Origin: CALROG01 sp943369755
GTDB taxonomy: Bacteria; Pseudomonadota; Gammaproteobacteria; Burkholderiales; Burkholderiaceae_C
Assembly: GCA_943369755.1 (NCBI GenBank)
Contig: CALROG020000001.1
Coordinates: 62,001 to 126,000, forward strand
Reading direction: 5' to 3'
Length of the DNA stretch: 64,000 nt
The notes below the pieces were generated by a model. That model was not told where the DNA came from. It searched no databases and was given only the letters and a program-made list of their open reading frames with translations. Position 1 is the stretch's first letter, and every line of letters starts with the position of its first letter. This document shows, one piece after another, positions 6,751 through 14,543 of this stretch. Position numbers and translations under genes: made by a program.

Positions 6751-7659
6751 TTACCCCGCCCGCTTGGTCAGAATGGCGGTGGACGCGCGGGAATTGGGCT
6801 TGCGCCCGAGGTGGTCGCTGATGTACTTGCCCGCGTCGATCAGTTTGTCCAGGTCAATCCCGGTCTCAATGCCCATGCCGTGCAGCATGTACACCACGTC
6901 TTCGGTGGCCACATTACCGGTAGCGCCCTTGGCATAGGGGCAGCCACCCAGGCCGGCTGACGAGGTGTCGAACTGCCACACGCCCAGCTCAAGCGTGGCC
7001 AATGTGTTGCCCAGCGCCTGGCCATAGGTGTCGTGAAAATGGCCCGACACGTCGTCCAGCGCGTAGTGCTTCAGTGCGGCCTCCATCGCGCGCTGCACTT
7101 TAACGGGCGTGCCCACACCAATGGTGTCGGCCACGCCCATGTGTTGCACCCCAATTTGCTTGAGCAGCCGCGCCACCAGCTCCACCCGTTCAACAGGAAC
7201 ATCGCCCTCATAGGGGCAGCCCACTGCGCAGGAGATTGCGCCCCGCACATAAATGCCCTTGGCGCGGGCGGCCTCCACCACCGGGGCAAAGCGCTCAACG
7301 CTTTCGGCAATGGAACAGTTGATATTCTTCTGGCTAAAGGCTTCGCTGGCCGCGGCAAACACCACGATCTCATCAGGCTTGCTGGCCAGCGCCGCCTCAA
7401 AACCCTTCATGTTGGGCGTGAGCACCGAGTAGCGCACCCCGGCCTTGCGTTGAATGCCCGCCATAACCTGCGCGTTGTCTGCCATTTGCGGCACCCACTT
7501 GGGGCTGACAAAGCTGGTGACTTCAATTTCTGTAAGGCCGGCGTCTTGCAGCCGGTGCACCAGGCCGATTTTGACTTCAGCCGGTACCGGCTGCTTTTCA
7601 TTTTGCAGGCCGTCGCGGGGGCCAACATCGACCAGCTTGACTTTGGAAGGTAGTTTCAT
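6751..7659 (-). CDS. liuE: Hydroxymethylglutaryl-CoA lyase
   Basis: The enzyme cleaves 3-hydroxy-3-methylglutaryl-CoA to acetoacetate and acetyl-CoA, the last step of leucine breakdown. The 302-residue protein is a TIM-barrel DRE-type lyase: V-D-V-G-P-R-D-G-L-Q-N-E at residues 10-21 holds the catalytic Arg15-Asp16 pair, G-H-F-H-D-T-Y near residue 202 gives the two metal-binding histidines, and G-L-G-G-C-P-Y-A-K-G-A-T-G-N near residue 233 is the signature with the catalytic cysteine. It lies in the same run as liuB, liuC and liuD, which supports a leucine role over a ketogenic or synthetic one. Also named mvaB in other species. Confidence 0.95.
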   Translation of the reverse strand: MKLPSKVKLVDVGPRDGLQNEKQPVPAEVKIGLVHRLQDAGLTEIEVTSFVSPKWVPQMADNAQVMAGIQRKAGVRYSVLTPNMKGFEAALASKPDEIVVFAAASEAFSQKNINCSIAESVERFAPVVEAARAKGIYVRGAISCAVGCPYEGDVPVERVELVARLLKQIGVQHMGVADTIGVGTPVKVQRAMEAALKHYALDDVSGHFHDTYGQALGNTLATLELGVWQFDTSSAGLGGCPYAKGATGNVATEDVVYMLHGMGIETGIDLDKLIDAGKYISDHLGRKPNSRASTAILTKRAG

Positions 7660-7667
7660 GATGGCTC

Positions 7668-8588
7668 CTAGTATCCGCGCTGGGGGTCAACCACACCGGC
7701 AATGGGTTCTCCGCGTTGCAGCGCCAGTATCTTGTGGGCGATCTGGGCAATGCTTTCCTCGCGCAGGGTGCGCGCCGAGGTGTGCGGTGTGACGGTAATT
7801 TTGGGGTGCTGCCAGAACGGGTGCTCGGTTGGCAGGGGTTCGGTACGGAACACGTCCAGCGTGGCACCGGCCAGGTGGCCGCTGTCCAGCAGGGCAATCA
7901 GGTCCTGGTCTACCAAATGCGCTCCGCGCGCGACGTTGATCACATAGCCGCCCGGGCGCAGCCGCGACAGCGTGCCAAGGTTCAAGATGCCCTGGGTGTC
8001 GGGCGTGAGCGGCAACAGGCAAACCAGCACCCGCGAGGCCGCAAGAAAGTCGTCTAGCTGGCCGGCACCCGCAAAACCCCGCACCCCTTCGATGGCTTTG
8101 GCATTGCGGCTCCAGCCGTTGACCGGAAATTCAAACTGCGCCACCGCACGCGCCACGCGCTCCCCCAGCACGCCCAGGCCCATTACCCCCACCGGGTAAT
8201 CTGCACGCAGCCGGGGCTTGCGGTAAGACCACTTGAGCGCGGCCACGTCGTCTTCATAACCATCAAATTCACGAAAGTGCCGGATCAGTGCATGGCAGAC
8301 AAATTCAACCATTTGCACCGACATGCCGGCGTCGTCCAGCCGCACCACCTTGGCACCGGGTGGCAGTTGCAGCGCGAGCAGCGCATCCACCCCCGCGCCG
8401 ATGTTGAAGATGCCCTTGAGCCCCGGCTGTTCATCCAGAAACCGCTGGGGCGGTGCCCAGACCACGGCGTGGTCTGCCTGCGGCGCGCCAGCAACCCATT
8501 CGGTGATGTCGGCACCCGGCAAGGCGGCGCGAAAGGCTGCGAGCCAGGGCTCGGCTTTGGTGTTGCTGCAGCAAAACGTAATTCGCAT
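7668..8588 (-). CDS. ghrA: Glyoxylate/hydroxypyruvate reductase A-type 2-hydroxyacid dehydrogenase
   Basis: An NAD(P)-dependent D-2-hydroxyacid dehydrogenase of 306 residues, closest in look to GhrA, which reduces glyoxylate and hydroxypyruvate. Visible features are the N-terminal MRITFCCSN strand, the I-G-A-G-V-D-A-L substrate loop (near 83), the Rossmann motif G-L-G-V-L-G (near 137), N-V-A-R-G-A-H-L-V near 220 with the conserved Arg, and P-H-T-S-A near 272 with the catalytic His. It is inserted between liuE and liuD with gaps of only 5-8 bases, so it is co-transcribed with the leucine genes; a direct leucine role is not obvious. Confidence 0.85.
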   Translation of the reverse strand: MRITFCCSNTKAEPWLAAFRAALPGADITEWVAGAPQADHAVVWAPPQRFLDEQPGLKGIFNIGAGVDALLALQLPPGAKVVRLDDAGMSVQMVEFVCHALIRHFREFDGYEDDVAALKWSYRKPRLRADYPVGVMGLGVLGERVARAVAQFEFPVNGWSRNAKAIEGVRGFAGAGQLDDFLAASRVLVCLLPLTPDTQGILNLGTLSRLRPGGYVINVARGAHLVDQDLIALLDSGHLAGATLDVFRTEPLPTEHPFWQHPKITVTPHTSARTLREESIAQIAHKILALQRGEPIAGVVDPQRGY

Positions 8589-8593
8589 TGTGC

Positions 8594-10612
8594 TTACTGG
8601 GTTGTGCTGATTTTCAGAAGCTCCGCGCCTTCGCCCACCTGGTCTCCCGGGGCATAGAGCAGCTCGGTTACGGTGCCGTCGGCTGGCGCGGCGATGGTGT
8701 GCTCCATCTTCATGGCCTCCATCACCGCCAGGGCCTGCCCTTTGCTGATTTTGTCGCCCGCCTTGACAGAAAACGACACCACCTTGCCCGGCATCGGTGC
8801 GCTCAGCCGGCCGGCGTCAGCCTGGGCTTCCCCAGCGTGGGCCAGCAGGTCGATGTTAAGGATCTGGGTGGCCCCGTGCGGCGCGAACACATGGTCAGCC
8901 TGGCCCTGCGAATACACCGACAGCGTGACGCGTTGGCCGGCAAAGCGCAGGTCCAGCCCCAGCGGCGTTGCAGCAAATTGCAGCGTGCCGGAGGCAGCGC
9001 CCACGCTCAGGTGCAATGCCCCGTCGTGCAGGTAGCTCAACTCGGCTGAAACCGGCTCCCCATGGAATTCAAAGGCGAAGCGCCGCACGTTGACGCCGTG
9101 CGAACGCCAGCCGTCGCGGCGGCTGAAAGGGTCCGGCCCTTCAGCCGCTTTTTCAGCCAGCAACGCCCGGGCCACTGCCGCCGCTGCGGCCAGTGGCAGG
9201 CCCACCGGCTCCTGGTTGAACAGCACCGCCTGCTCGCGCGGGATCAGCGCGGTGTCCAGGTTGGCCTGCGCAAAAGACGGGCTCTTCACCACATGGCGCA
9301 AAAACTGCACATTGGTCGCCAGGCCCACGATATGGGTGCGGGCCAGGGCCTCGTCAAGCCGGGCCAGCGCCTCGGCACGGGTTGCGCCGTGAACAATCAG
9401 CTTGGCGATCATGGAGTCGTAAAACGGGCTGATGGCGTCGCCCTCGCGCACACCGTCGTCTACCCGCACCGCGACGCCCGCGTCGCTGAGGGTTGCGCGC
9501 TCAAACGCAGTGCATTCGGGTTTGCGGTACACCAGCAGGCTGCCGGTAGCCGGCAGGAAGTTGTTGTCGGGGTTTTCGGCGCAGATGCGCGCCTCGATGG
9601 CATGGCCGTTGATTCGCAACTCGGCCTGCTGTAACGGCAAGGGCTCGCCGCTGGCCACGCGTAGCTGCCACTCCACCAGGTCAAGCCCGGTGATGGCTTC
9701 GGTGACGGGGTGTTCCACCTGCAGGCGGGTGTTCATTTCCATGAAGAAGAACGTCATGGCCCCGTCGGGCTTTTGTTCCACGATGAATTCCACCGTGCCC
9801 GCGCCCACATAGTTCACTGCCCGCGCTGCAGCCACTGCCGCCTCGCCCATCTGCTGGCGCATGGCTTCGGGCATGCCGGGTGCGGGCGCTTCTTCCAGCA
9901 CCTTCTGGTGGCGCCGTTGCACCGAGCAGTCGCGCTCGAACAGGTACACATAGTTGCCGTGGGTGTCGCCAAACACCTGAATTTCAATATGGCGCGGGCG
10001 CTGAACGTATTTCTCAATCAGCACCGCGTCGTCACCAAAGCTGTTTTTGGCCTCGCGCTTGCAGGAAGCCAGGGCGGCGTCAAAGTCTTGCGCCTTGTCC
10101 ACCGCGCGCATGCCTTTGCCACCGCCGCCTGCGCTGGCCTTGATCAACACCGGGTAACCAATGCGGTCGGCCTCGGCCTTGAGCATCGTGGGGTCTTGCC
10201 CGGCGCCGTGGTAGCCCGGCACCAGCGGCACGCCGGCTTTCTCCATCAGTTGCTTGGACTCGGCCTTCAGGCCCATGGCCTGGATGGCGGAGGCCGGCGG
10301 GCCAATGAACACCAGGCCCGCATTGGCACAGGCCTGGGCAAATTCTTCGTTCTCGCTCAGGAAACCGTAGCCGGGGTGAATGGCCTGGGCCCCCGTGGCC
10401 TGGGCCGCAGCGATGATTTTTTCCCAGCGCAGGTAGCTGTCTTTGGGTGCGCTGACACCAATGTGCACCGCCTCGTCGCAAGCGGCTACATGCTTGGCAT
10501 CGGCATCGGCGTCGGAATAAACGGCCACGGTTTTCACCGCCAGGCGGCGCGCGGTGGCGGCAACACGGCAGGCGATTTCGCCACGATTGGCAATCAGGAT
10601 TTTGGTGAACAT
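8594..10612 (-). CDS. liuD: Methylcrotonyl-CoA carboxylase biotin-containing (alpha) subunit
   Basis: This subunit carboxylates its own biotin with ATP and bicarbonate; with LiuB it turns 3-methylcrotonyl-CoA into 3-methylglutaconyl-CoA. The 672-residue protein has a biotin carboxylase part (residues 1-450: KILIANRGEIACRV, ATP-grasp loop A-S-A-G-G-G-G-K-G-M, E-M-N-T-R-L-Q-V-E-H), a middle linker domain, and a C-terminal biotinyl domain with E-A-M-K-M-E-H, biotinylated Lys635. The frame is open much further upstream, but the ATG at 10612 matches the family start and has an AGGAAAG ribosome site. An acetyl- or propionyl-CoA carboxylase is possible by fold; the liu context decides for MCC. Confidence 0.95.
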   Translation of the reverse strand: MFTKILIANRGEIACRVAATARRLAVKTVAVYSDADADAKHVAACDEAVHIGVSAPKDSYLRWEKIIAAAQATGAQAIHPGYGFLSENEEFAQACANAGLVFIGPPASAIQAMGLKAESKQLMEKAGVPLVPGYHGAGQDPTMLKAEADRIGYPVLIKASAGGGGKGMRAVDKAQDFDAALASCKREAKNSFGDDAVLIEKYVQRPRHIEIQVFGDTHGNYVYLFERDCSVQRRHQKVLEEAPAPGMPEAMRQQMGEAAVAAARAVNYVGAGTVEFIVEQKPDGAMTFFFMEMNTRLQVEHPVTEAITGLDLVEWQLRVASGEPLPLQQAELRINGHAIEARICAENPDNNFLPATGSLLVYRKPECTAFERATLSDAGVAVRVDDGVREGDAISPFYDSMIAKLIVHGATRAEALARLDEALARTHIVGLATNVQFLRHVVKSPSFAQANLDTALIPREQAVLFNQEPVGLPLAAAAAVARALLAEKAAEGPDPFSRRDGWRSHGVNVRRFAFEFHGEPVSAELSYLHDGALHLSVGAASGTLQFAATPLGLDLRFAGQRVTLSVYSQGQADHVFAPHGATQILNIDLLAHAGEAQADAGRLSAPMPGKVVSFSVKAGDKISKGQALAVMEAMKMEHTIAAPADGTVTELLYAPGDQVGEGAELLKISTTQ

Positions 10613-10700
10613 TTTTTTCAGCTTTCCTGGGGCGTGGTTCGCCCCGCATAAATTTGATTCAACAGCAACGCGGCCCTTGATGACATGTTCATGGGCATTG

Positions 10701-11936
10701 TCACGGCGTCCAAACGACGTCGCTGTCAACCGCATACAGGCGACAGGCCAAGCCCGTTCGGCGCTGGCAAAGTGCCAGCGCGCGCGACAGCGCGTCGTCG
10801 CCAACAGCCCAACCGAATCGCCCGCCCGCTCCAAACGCCCATGCTTTGGGCGTGCGGGCGGCAAGGTACTTGGGGTATTCGTCCGACCGGACCCGCTCGC
10901 TGGCGCCCGGCAGCGCGGAGGCGTCGTCCACGCGTGCAAAACTGGTGGGCGCAGGGCGCGTGAGCCGGCCGGGCTGGCGGAATCCGTGCCGCGCAAGGAA
11001 CTCGTCCAGCAGTGGCTGCCAGGTGTCAGCGCCGCGACTGAACAACTGGTGCCCGTCCTCGCCAAACGCTGGCAACAACTGATATTCAGCCTTGCCGCCG
11101 GCCTTGACAAAGGCCTCATGCCAGGCACGGCTGTTGCGCGGGTTGAAGTACTGGTCGTTCTCGGTGTACAGCCAGAGCATGGGTGCCTGTGCGGTGCTGC
11201 CGAGTTGCGACATGGTGCGTTCGATAAGGTATGCCTTGCATGGATCGCCCGGCCGCGTCTTCGGATTGCCACCGTGGCCACCGGCGAAATTGACGGACGC
11301 CACCAGCCCAGCCGGGCGCAGCGCCGTTGCCGCTACCGTGGTGAAGCCACCTACCGACTGGCCCACCAGCAGCAGTCGGGACGGGTCAATATGGGGCTGC
11401 GCCTGCAAGTGGTGGACAACGGCCATCACCTGGCGGGCGGCGGCTTCAACAGCCGGGCCGTAGCGAGGGTTGTCGCAGCTCATGCTGTCTTCCGGGTCGC
11501 CCAACGCCGCCAGCTCTCCATAGCCCAGGCGCATCGGCACCGCCACGGCAAAGCCCTTGCGGACAAAATAGCGCGCCGCAGAGTCAAACCGCGGACGGGT
11601 CATTTGTGCACGCCCTTCACTGTCCCGGCCGTGGCTGATGACGACCAACGGAAACGGGCCGTCGCCAGCGGGCCGGACCGTTGTGACGACCAGTTCGCCC
11701 GCCGTGTCCTTGCCAAAGGCGTCTTTCACTGCCACCGGCACGCGGACAACCATTTCCCGTGTATCCAGGTCCAGCGGCTCCTGGACGTTCTGCGCCACTG
11801 CGGGCCAAATAGCCAAGAGAGTCACAAGCGCACAAAAATGGCGCCAGCAATGAGCGCGATGGCGGTCCACAAAATGGCCGACGGGTTGCGTGGCGAAGCG
11901 GACAGTTCGAAAAGAGCTCATGATTTTTTTGAACAT
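10701..11936 (-). CDS. Secreted alpha/beta-hydrolase with an extra C-terminal domain
   Basis: A 411-residue protein with an N-terminal basic stretch and hydrophobic segment near residues 34-48 ending VAQN, probably a signal peptide or anchor. The hydrolase core shows V-V-I-S-H-G-R near residue 98 (oxyanion strand), G-Q-S-V-G-G near 190 (nucleophile Ser) and a late D-G-H-Q near 300 supplying the His. The last 75 residues form a separate small region ending C-R-L-Y-A-V-D-S-D-V-V-W with two cysteines. It begins two bases after the DUF4126 gene with an AGGAAAG ribosome site, so the ATG at 11936 is chosen; the ATG at 11921 is an alternative. The substrate is unknown; dienelactone-hydrolase-like enzymes are the nearest in look. 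Confidence 0.75.
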   Translation of the reverse strand: MFKKIMSSFRTVRFATQPVGHFVDRHRAHCWRHFCALVTLLAIWPAVAQNVQEPLDLDTREMVVRVPVAVKDAFGKDTAGELVVTTVRPAGDGPFPLVVISHGRDSEGRAQMTRPRFDSAARYFVRKGFAVAVPMRLGYGELAALGDPEDSMSCDNPRYGPAVEAAARQVMAVVHHLQAQPHIDPSRLLLVGQSVGGFTTVAATALRPAGLVASVNFAGGHGGNPKTRPGDPCKAYLIERTMSQLGSTAQAPMLWLYTENDQYFNPRNSRAWHEAFVKAGGKAEYQLLPAFGEDGHQLFSRGADTWQPLLDEFLARHGFRQPGRLTRPAPTSFARVDDASALPGASERVRSDEYPKYLAARTPKAWAFGAGGRFGWAVGDDALSRALALCQRRTGLACRLYAVDSDVVWTP

Positions 11937-11938
11937 CT

Positions 11939-12574
11939 TTAACTTTCCTGCGGCGCTTGCGCCCCTCTGAACAATCGACCAAGCTTGTTGGCAACCAATA
12001 CGAGAAACTTCGACAGCACCACCAGCAGCAGCACCGCAACCAGCAGCGCCAGCACCAGTGCGATGCCAAACACGACCGGATGCGTGGCCGCAAGCCACAG
12101 CATGAAGACAACAAGACCATCTTCCAGCAGCGACACCGCGACGTTGGAGAACGGCTCGGGCGAGGTATTCACAGCGGCCCGCGTGGTCAGTTTTGCGGCG
12201 TGGCTGGTGGCGGCCAGGCTGCCACCCAGAATCGCGGCCACCCAGGCCACCGCAGGCCCATCGGCACCCAAGGCGCCGGCCGCCAGTGCCGCGCCAGCGG
12301 GGATCCGAATGAAGGTATGCACCAGGTCCCAAAGGCTGTCTAGCAACGGAATCTTGTCGGCAAAAAACTCCACAAAACACATGAAGCCGCTGGCACCCAG
12401 CGCCGCCGGATGCGCCAGCACCTGCAACCCTGGCGGCAGATCGATCCAGCCAAGAAAGCCCGCCGCGCCGGTAATGAACAACACCGCGTAAAGCCGCAGG
12501 CCACTGGCCCAGCCCAATGCCGCAGCCAGCGCCAGCAGTTGCGGCGTGTCGATCAGGTGCTTCAGGGCATCCAT
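11939..12574 (-). CDS. DUF4126 integral membrane protein
   Basis: A 211-residue inner-membrane protein with about five hydrophobic segments (roughly 10-45, 55-70, 88-115, 150-170 and 172-195). The start L-A-L-A-A-A-L-G-W-A-S-G-L-R-L-Y, the V-E-F-F-A-D-K-I-P-L-L-D motif and the later S-H-A-A-K-L-T-T-R-A-A-V-N-T-S-P-E-P-F-S-N segment are the DUF4126 pattern. Function of the family is unknown. It sits between liuC and a secreted hydrolase with gaps of six and two bases, so it is co-expressed with leucine catabolism genes without an evident link. Confidence 0.85.
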   Translation of the reverse strand: MDALKHLIDTPQLLALAAALGWASGLRLYAVLFITGAAGFLGWIDLPPGLQVLAHPAALGASGFMCFVEFFADKIPLLDSLWDLVHTFIRIPAGAALAAGALGADGPAVAWVAAILGGSLAATSHAAKLTTRAAVNTSPEPFSNVAVSLLEDGLVVFMLWLAATHPVVFGIALVLALLVAVLLLVVLSKFLVLVANKLGRLFRGAQAPQES

Positions 12575-12580
12575 GCTGAG

Positions 12581-13363
12581 TTAGTCCGGTTGCCAGGCTG
12601 GTTTGCGCTTTTCAAGAAACGAGCGCAGGCCTTCGCGGCCTTCGTCGCTGACCCGAATGTCGGCAATGCCCTGCACCGTCATGGCAATGAGTTCGGCGGT
12701 GATCTCGTGACCCGCCACGTCCTGCACCAACTGTTTGCAGGCCTTCATGGCCGCCGGACCGGCGTTCACCAATGCCTTGACAATGGCCGCCACCTTTGCG
12801 TCCAGCGACTCGGCAGGGACCACCTCATGAACGAAGCCGATGCGCAGCGCCTCGGCTGCGTCGAAGCGCTCAGCGGTCAGGAAATAGCGGTGCGCTGCGC
12901 GCGCACCCATGGCACGGATGACGTAGGGGCTGATGGTGGCGGGAATGAGCCCGAGCTTGACCTCGCTCAAGCAGTAGCCCGCCGTGTCAACCGAAACCGC
13001 CATGTCGCAAGCCGCCACCAAGCCGGTGCCGCCTGCGTACACATCACCCTGCACACGGGCGATGGTGGGTTTGGGGCACTCGTAAATGGTGCGCAGCATG
13101 CCCGCCAGTGCGGCAGCGTCGGCCAGGTTCTCTTCGCGCGTGTAGCTGGCCATGCGCTTCATCCAGTTCAGGTCGGCACCGGCACAAAACGCCGAGCCAG
13201 CGGCGGCCAGCACGATGCACCGCACGTCGGTACGCTGGCCAAGCTCCGTGAACGCGGCGGTTAGCTCCGCGATCATGTCTTCGTTGAAAGCGTTGCGAAC
13301 CTCCGGCCGGTTCAGGGTGACGGTGGCGACGCCGTGGGCAATATCCAGTTGCACATGTTTCAT
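12581..13363 (-). CDS. liuC: Methylglutaconyl-CoA hydratase (enoyl-CoA hydratase family)
   Basis: A 260-residue crotonase-fold enzyme expected to hydrate 3-methylglutaconyl-CoA to HMG-CoA. The fold is shown by N-R-P-E-V-R-N-A-F-N (residues 18-27), the oxyanion loop A-A-G-S-A-F-C-A-G-A-D-L near residue 55-66, and V-Q-G-D-V-Y-A-G-G-T-G-L-V-A-A-C-D near 104-120. The place where simple enoyl-CoA hydratases carry the second catalytic Glu reads E-V-K-L-G-L-I-P-A-T-I-S-P-Y, the form common in methylglutaconyl-CoA hydratases. The position between the two MCC subunit genes and before liuE supports the specific assignment over a general fatty-acid hydratase. Confidence 0.88.
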   Translation of the reverse strand: MKHVQLDIAHGVATVTLNRPEVRNAFNEDMIAELTAAFTELGQRTDVRCIVLAAAGSAFCAGADLNWMKRMASYTREENLADAAALAGMLRTIYECPKPTIARVQGDVYAGGTGLVAACDMAVSVDTAGYCLSEVKLGLIPATISPYVIRAMGARAAHRYFLTAERFDAAEALRIGFVHEVVPAESLDAKVAAIVKALVNAGPAAMKACKQLVQDVAGHEITAELIAMTVQGIADIRVSDEGREGLRSFLEKRKPAWQPD

Positions 13364-13373
13364 CGTCAGGCTT

Positions 13374-14507
13374 TCAGTACCGTTTGGCTACTTCTTCAAG
13401 CATCACTTCAGTCGCGCCGCCGCCAATGGCCAGCACGCGGGCGTCGCGCCACAGCCGCTCGATCGCGGTTTCGCGGATGTAGCCCATGCCGCCGTGAAAC
13501 TGCTGGCAGGTCTGCACCACTTCGCTCACCAGCTCGCCGGTCAGGGCCTTCAACATCGACACCTCTTGCACGATGTCGTGGCCCTGCGTGACGCGCCAGG
13601 CGCAGTGGTACATGAACTGCCGCGCCGCGCGGGTCTTGGCGTCCATCATCGACAGGCGCTGGCGGATGGTCTGCTGTTCCCACAGCGGGCCGCCAAAAGC
13701 CTGGCGCTGGCGCACGTAGTCCAGCGTGAGCTTGAGCGCTTGCTGGCAGTGGCCCACCGCCATGGCCCCGAGCGCAATGCGTTCGGTCTGAAAGTTCTTC
13801 ATGACCGAATAAAAGCCTTTGCCTTCTTCACCCAGCAGGTTTTCAGCCGGTATGCGCACATTGTCAAAAATCAGCTCGGCGGTGTCCGAACTCAACCAGC
13901 CGGTCTTTTTGAGGGCCCGGCCCACGCTGAATCCCGGCGTGCCTTTCTCGACGATGAACATCGACATGTCCCGTTTGCCCGGGCCGGTCTTGGCGGCCAC
14001 GAAGTACAGGTCGGCATGTACCCCGTTGGTGATGAACATCTTGGTGCCGTTGATCACCCATTCATGGCCCTCACGGCGGGCGCTGGTGCGAATGCCTGCC
14101 ACGTCTGAGCCGGCACCGGGCTCGGTGATGCCCACGGCCGTGATCAGTTCACCAGCGATGACCTTGCGCAAATACTTCTGCTTCTGGGCCGGTGTGCCGG
14201 CGTGGTGCAAATGCGGGCTGGCCATGTCGGTGTGCACCAGCACGGTAATGATGAAACCGGCAAACGTGGATTGCGAAAGCGCCTCGGCAAACACCAGGTT
14301 GGCCATGGCATCGGCCTGGGCCCCGCCATAGGCCTCTTCGTACATCAGGCCAAACAGGCCGGCCTGGCCCATGCGCCGCAACACCTCGCGCGGCACAAAG
14401 CCCTGCTCTTCCCAGGCGGCAGCATGAGGCTCGACTTCGCGCGCTATGAAACGCGCCACCTGGTCGCGCAGCAGTTCGTGGTCGGCGGTGTCGTAGATGG
14501 TGGTCAT
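13374..14507 (-). CDS. Acyl-CoA dehydrogenase of the liu cluster
   Basis: A 377-residue FAD-dependent acyl-CoA dehydrogenase. T-E-P-G-A-G-S-D near 150 is the FAD/substrate loop, E-W-V-I-N-G-T-K-M-F-I-T-N-G near 168-181 is the family strand, and R-Q-R-Q-A-F-G-G near 260 is the second signature. The usual catalytic Y-E-G-T near the C-terminus is I-G-G-G-A-T-E-V, as in isovaleryl-type and long-chain enzymes, where the base is instead the Glu in a motif like F-Q-T-E-R-I-A-L near 230, which is present here. It lies between liuB and liuC. A true isovaleryl-CoA dehydrogenase is encoded at 28291-29472, so this one probably serves a related acyl-CoA such as a terpenoid or branched acid. Confidence 0.88.
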   Translation of the reverse strand: MTTIYDTADHELLRDQVARFIAREVEPHAAAWEEQGFVPREVLRRMGQAGLFGLMYEEAYGGAQADAMANLVFAEALSQSTFAGFIITVLVHTDMASPHLHHAGTPAQKQKYLRKVIAGELITAVGITEPGAGSDVAGIRTSARREGHEWVINGTKMFITNGVHADLYFVAAKTGPGKRDMSMFIVEKGTPGFSVGRALKKTGWLSSDTAELIFDNVRIPAENLLGEEGKGFYSVMKNFQTERIALGAMAVGHCQQALKLTLDYVRQRQAFGGPLWEQQTIRQRLSMMDAKTRAARQFMYHCAWRVTQGHDIVQEVSMLKALTGELVSEVVQTCQQFHGGMGYIRETAIERLWRDARVLAIGGGATEVMLEEVAKRY

Positions 14508-14543
14508 GGTGCCTTTGCTCCGTTCACACTGAACGGGATTTCC

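Noticed and set aside
10613..11281. Long N-terminal extension of liuD in its open frame
   Set aside because: The biotin carboxylase start M-F-T-K-I-L-I-A-N-R-G at 10612 is where family members begin, with a good ribosome site; the extension overlaps another gene.
10554..11942. 462-codon plus-strand frame opposite the secreted hydrolase and liuD start
   Set aside because: Antisense shadow; the opposite strand has a hydrolase with a catalytic motif and tight operon spacing.
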